DNA from: Kitasatospora albolonga
Lineage (GTDB): Bacteria; Actinomycetota; Actinomycetes; Streptomycetales; Streptomycetaceae
Length of the DNA: 64,000 bases
NCBI GenBank assembly: GCA_002082585.1
Contig: CP020563.1
Span: forward strand, 5,326,001-5,390,000
Direction of reading: 5' to 3'
The position numbers were made by a program, and so were the translations under genes. The notes below the pieces were generated by a model. That model was not told the origin of the DNA and made no database searches. It worked only from the letters and a program-made list of their open reading frames with translations. Position 1 is the first letter of the stretch. The number at the start of each line of letters is the position of its first letter. Below, piece by piece: positions 61,132 through 64,000 of the stretch.

Positions 61132-61784
61132 CGGTCGGCGCGGATGGCGGGCCGGGCAGCCGCCCCGGCGGCCCTCTGGGGTGCCCGGGGTGCGGTCCGG
61201 CCCTTCTCCGCTCCCGTACGCCCCTGAGCCAGCAGATACCGCCGCCGGGCCCGCATCTGCCGGACCTTGCGTACGGAGGCGATGAGCCCCGCGATCAGCG
61301 TGCCCCCGTACAGCCACCCCGCGTGCACGGCGAGGGCGGTGACGAGGGCCATGGTCTGCCCGCCGAAACCGCTGGACCCGCCGGAGATCGGGAAGACCCC
61401 GACGGCGAAGGCGATGGGCACGCTGATCGGTGCGGTGACGAGGTCGGCGGGCCGGACCCAGAGGGCGGTGAGCGCGCTGACGGGCAGGAAGAGCAGCCCG
61501 TAGACGAGCTCGGAGCTGTCGAACAGCAGCCGGTCCAGACAGGCGAGCACGAACATGGTGAGGGAGGCGAACAGCCCGGCCCCGATCCCGGTGAGCCGGG
61601 GGTTGGGGAACCGCCGCAGGGCGAGCAGGACGGGCGGCACGGTACGCGTCCGCCCTCCGGCCGCCCCCGTCGCCCGGTAGACGGTGGAACTCTCACCGAA
61701 GGCGCCCTGGGCGGGCGTGGCGGGGGCGGGCGCGGCCTGCGGGGACGGCCTGCGCTGCGGGGGACGTGTCCTGGGCTGCTCCAC
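61113..61784 (-). CDS. DUF6542 membrane protein
   Basis: 223 residues. A Pro/Arg-rich cytoplasmic N terminus (1-55) leads into four membrane helices (about 65-175) and a basic cytoplasmic tail. The FPNPRLTGIGAGLF segment is characteristic of this actinobacterial family. Function unknown. GTG 61784 is preceded by TACGTT at 6 nt, so it is probably leaderless. Confidence 0.82.
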   Translation of the reverse strand: MEQPRTRPPQRRPSPQAAPAPATPAQGAFGESSTVYRATGAAGGRTRTVPPVLLALRRFPNPRLTGIGAGLFASLTMFVLACLDRLLFDSSELVYGLLFLPVSALTALWVRPADLVTAPISVPIAFAVGVFPISGGSSGFGGQTMALVTALAVHAGWLYGGTLIAGLIASVRKVRQMRARRRYLLAQGRTGAEKGRTAPRAPQRAAGAAARPAIRADRSRVGR

Positions 61785-61790
61785 GGGGAC

Positions 61791-61796
61791 AACGTA
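61791..61796 (-). promoter_or_regulatory. -10 element TACGTT, leaderless start
   Basis: On the minus strand TACGTT ends 6 nt before GTG 61784. Confidence 0.5.
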
Positions 61797-62071
61797 GGTC
61801 GCGGGGCGGGAGGAATCAGGCGTTGGACACGCGCTTTGGCCGACCTTGGCGTTGCGTTCGATGAGACGGGGCCGAAAACGAACCTGTTCGGCGGTATACG
61901 CGCGGTGGCCGCGTCCCGGGGGCGGACCCGTGCGGGGCAGGGAGCCCCCGCCCGTAAACTGGAGAATCGGTCCACTCCGGGACCCGGCCCGAACAGCCGA
62001 GCCGGCCCCGGCGCCCCTGATCCCCTTCGCTCCCCTCCTCACTCCAGTCCTCACTCCAGGAAGTCGCCAAA

Positions 62072-63160
<1,089 letters not shown>

Positions 63161-63203
63161 CCAGGCGATCACCGCATATTAGGAGTCAGGTCGAACGTAC
63201 ACG

Positions 63204-63275
63204 TCAGAAGGGGTCGGGCCCTGTCGAGCCCGACCCCTTCTGACGGGGTCGGGCCCTGTCGAGCCCGACCCCTTC
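63204..63275 (+). terminator. Two tandem hairpins after ychF, a duplicated terminator
   Basis: TCAGAAGGGGTCGGGC (63204-63219) pairs perfectly with 63227-63242, and GGGGTCGGGC (63245-63254) with 63262-63271. The two hairpins are a direct duplication of about 31 bp with a 35-bp offset, sharing the loop CCTGTCGA. Confidence 0.85.
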
Positions 63276-63328
63276 GTCGTCCCCGTGCTGGATGGGTGCT
63301 GGATATTCTGACGTGTGGTCAGTGGTGG

Positions 63329-63592
63329 TCAGGTGTCGTAAACGGTGGAGTGGTGTCCCACGTGAACAACCCAGACCACCAGTTCCCCGTTGTCGATCGT
63401 GTAGACGACGCGGTAGTCGCCAACCCGTAGGCGCCGACGATCTGGCTGGGACACGAGTGCGGTGGTGTTGAAGCCGAGCGGATCGCTTTCCAGCTCGGTC
63501 AGCTTGGCCAGGATGCGCAGTGCCATCTCGCGCGGGATCTTCCGAAGCTCGGCCTGCGCCTCGGGGCGGAAGACGGTTCGGCACTCACTCAC
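63329..63592 (-). CDS. RelE/ParE family toxin
   Basis: 87 residues. FRPEAQAELRKIP, the central LRVGDYRVVYTID strands and VVHVGHHSTVYD end fit the RelE fold of mRNA interferases that cut at the ribosome. The start overlaps the antitoxin stop by 8 bp, the usual coupling in these modules. Confidence 0.92.
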   Translation of the reverse strand: MSECRTVFRPEAQAELRKIPREMALRILAKLTELESDPLGFNTTALVSQPDRRRLRVGDYRVVYTIDNGELVVWVVHVGHHSTVYDT

Positions 63593-63854
63593 TGCGCGCC
63601 AGCGTCTCCCTCATGATGTCCTCGATCGGGATGCCGGGTGCGGGGGTGGCCATGCGTTCGTCGATGATCCGATTGATCTCGCGCTCTTCCCACTCCTGGT
63701 ACTTGCGCAGTACCTCGATGGAGACGACGGCGGCGACTTCCTTGCCTCGGCGCGTGATCACGGTGGGTACGTCGTCGCGGTCGGCGCGTTCCACGACCTC
63801 CGCCAAATGCGCGCGCACGTCGCGGATGCTCTCTGTGGGCAGCGGCTGCGTCAT
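63585..63854 (-). CDS. Phd/YefM family antitoxin
   Basis: 89 residues. An N-terminal SIRDVRAHLAEVVERA DNA-binding part and VPTVITRRGKEVAAVVS core are typical of Phd/YefM; the charged C-terminal half should wrap the RelE-type toxin encoded next. It represses its own promoter in known systems. TACACT lies 7 nt before ATG 63854, so the start is probably leaderless. Confidence 0.92.
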   Translation of the reverse strand: MTQPLPTESIRDVRAHLAEVVERADRDDVPTVITRRGKEVAAVVSIEVLRKYQEWEEREINRIIDERMATPAPGIPIEDIMRETLARSE

Positions 63855-63861
63855 GCGCTCA

Positions 63862-63895
63862 AGTGTACCGAATGTCCCATATGTCCCATGTGTAC
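63862..63895 (-). promoter_or_regulatory. Toxin-antitoxin promoter and operator
   Basis: On the minus strand TACACT (63862-63867) is the -10. Just upstream the 9-mer ATGTCCCAT (plus strand) occurs twice in tandem (63872-63880, 63881-63889), flanked by GTGTAC on both sides (63863-63868, 63890-63895). This arrangement is a likely operator for the antitoxin. From 63896 to the window end no further gene is supported. Confidence 0.6.
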
Positions 63896-64000
63896 GCAAC
63901 GGGTATGGGTGGGAGTGGAGGATGGGCATTCTTCGTTACGGCTCCGCGTGCGCCATGAGGCGCCGGGCTCTCTGAGCAGTTCCACTCCTCGCTGGGCAGT

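Overview
The window is a piece of a Streptomyces chromosome. The DNA is very G+C rich, codons end almost always in G or C, GTG starts are common, and the content is typical of the genus: WhiB-like protein, SpoIIE-type phosphatase, DUF1707, DUF4245, DUF6542, Methyltransf_19, TTA codons in a few genes, and a DasR-type site in front of a chitinase. From memory, the order chitinase ... uppS ... ahpD-ahpC-oxyR ... fumC ... fumarase I - wbl - glpX ... xseB-xseA - ispH - ppgK - ychF resembles the conserved core around SCO5003-SCO5061 of S. coelicolor. No prophage, insertion sequence, CRISPR array, rRNA, tRNA or biosynthetic cluster was seen.

Layout. 1-3.4 kb: the end of an Nramp-like transporter facing a secreted GH18 chitinase whose promoter carries a dre operator. 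3.8-16.2 kb: a Tad/Flp pilus cluster (zinc-ribbon protein, CpaB, CpaE/TadZ, two TadE pseudopilins, TadA, TadB, TadC, a sensor kinase and response regulator, the Flp pilin, a TadG-like protein, a lipoprotein and an OmpA-domain protein). The A24 prepilin peptidase lies apart at 21.0 kb, divergent from a DUF192 gene. 16.3-26.3 kb: two methyltransferases, several proteins of unknown role, a PIG-V-like mannosyltransferase, a winged-helix protein and an aldo/keto reductase. 26.5-31.8 kb: uppS, a PIN-PhoH protein, a secreted SLT protein and an AI-2E family permease. 31.9-34.1 kb: the peroxide module ahpC-ahpD with divergent oxyR. 34.3-39.3 kb: a PadR-ABC-FtsX operon and an SPFH/ribbon-helix-helix operon. 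39.5-44.9 kb: a class A penicillin-binding protein, a SpoIIE-type phosphatase and a DUF402 protein. 45-61 kb: central metabolism and housekeeping (class II and class I fumarases, M18 aminopeptidase, GlpX, exonuclease VII, IspH, polyphosphate glucokinase). 62-64 kb: the GTPase YchF and a RelE/Phd-type toxin-antitoxin pair.

Main observations. (1) The first Tad gene and the Tad response regulator each contain an in-frame TTA codon, which predicts dependence on the bldA tRNA; a third TTA gene lies 2 kb beyond the cluster. (2) Many genes end in, or are directly followed by, short tandem repeats of 16-62 bp. In at least seven cases the repeated unit includes the stop codon. (3) At least fourteen genes have a TANNNT-like -10 hexamer 6-7 nt before the start codon and no ribosome binding site, so they are probably leaderless. 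(4) A sequence close to the DmdR1 iron box lies between the class I Fe-S fumarase and a DUF1707 gene, 5 kb from the class II fumarase. (5) The Tad response regulator has His where the receiver fold normally has its conserved Lys, and an imperfect hairpin with a Shine-Dalgarno-like loop precedes the pilin gene.
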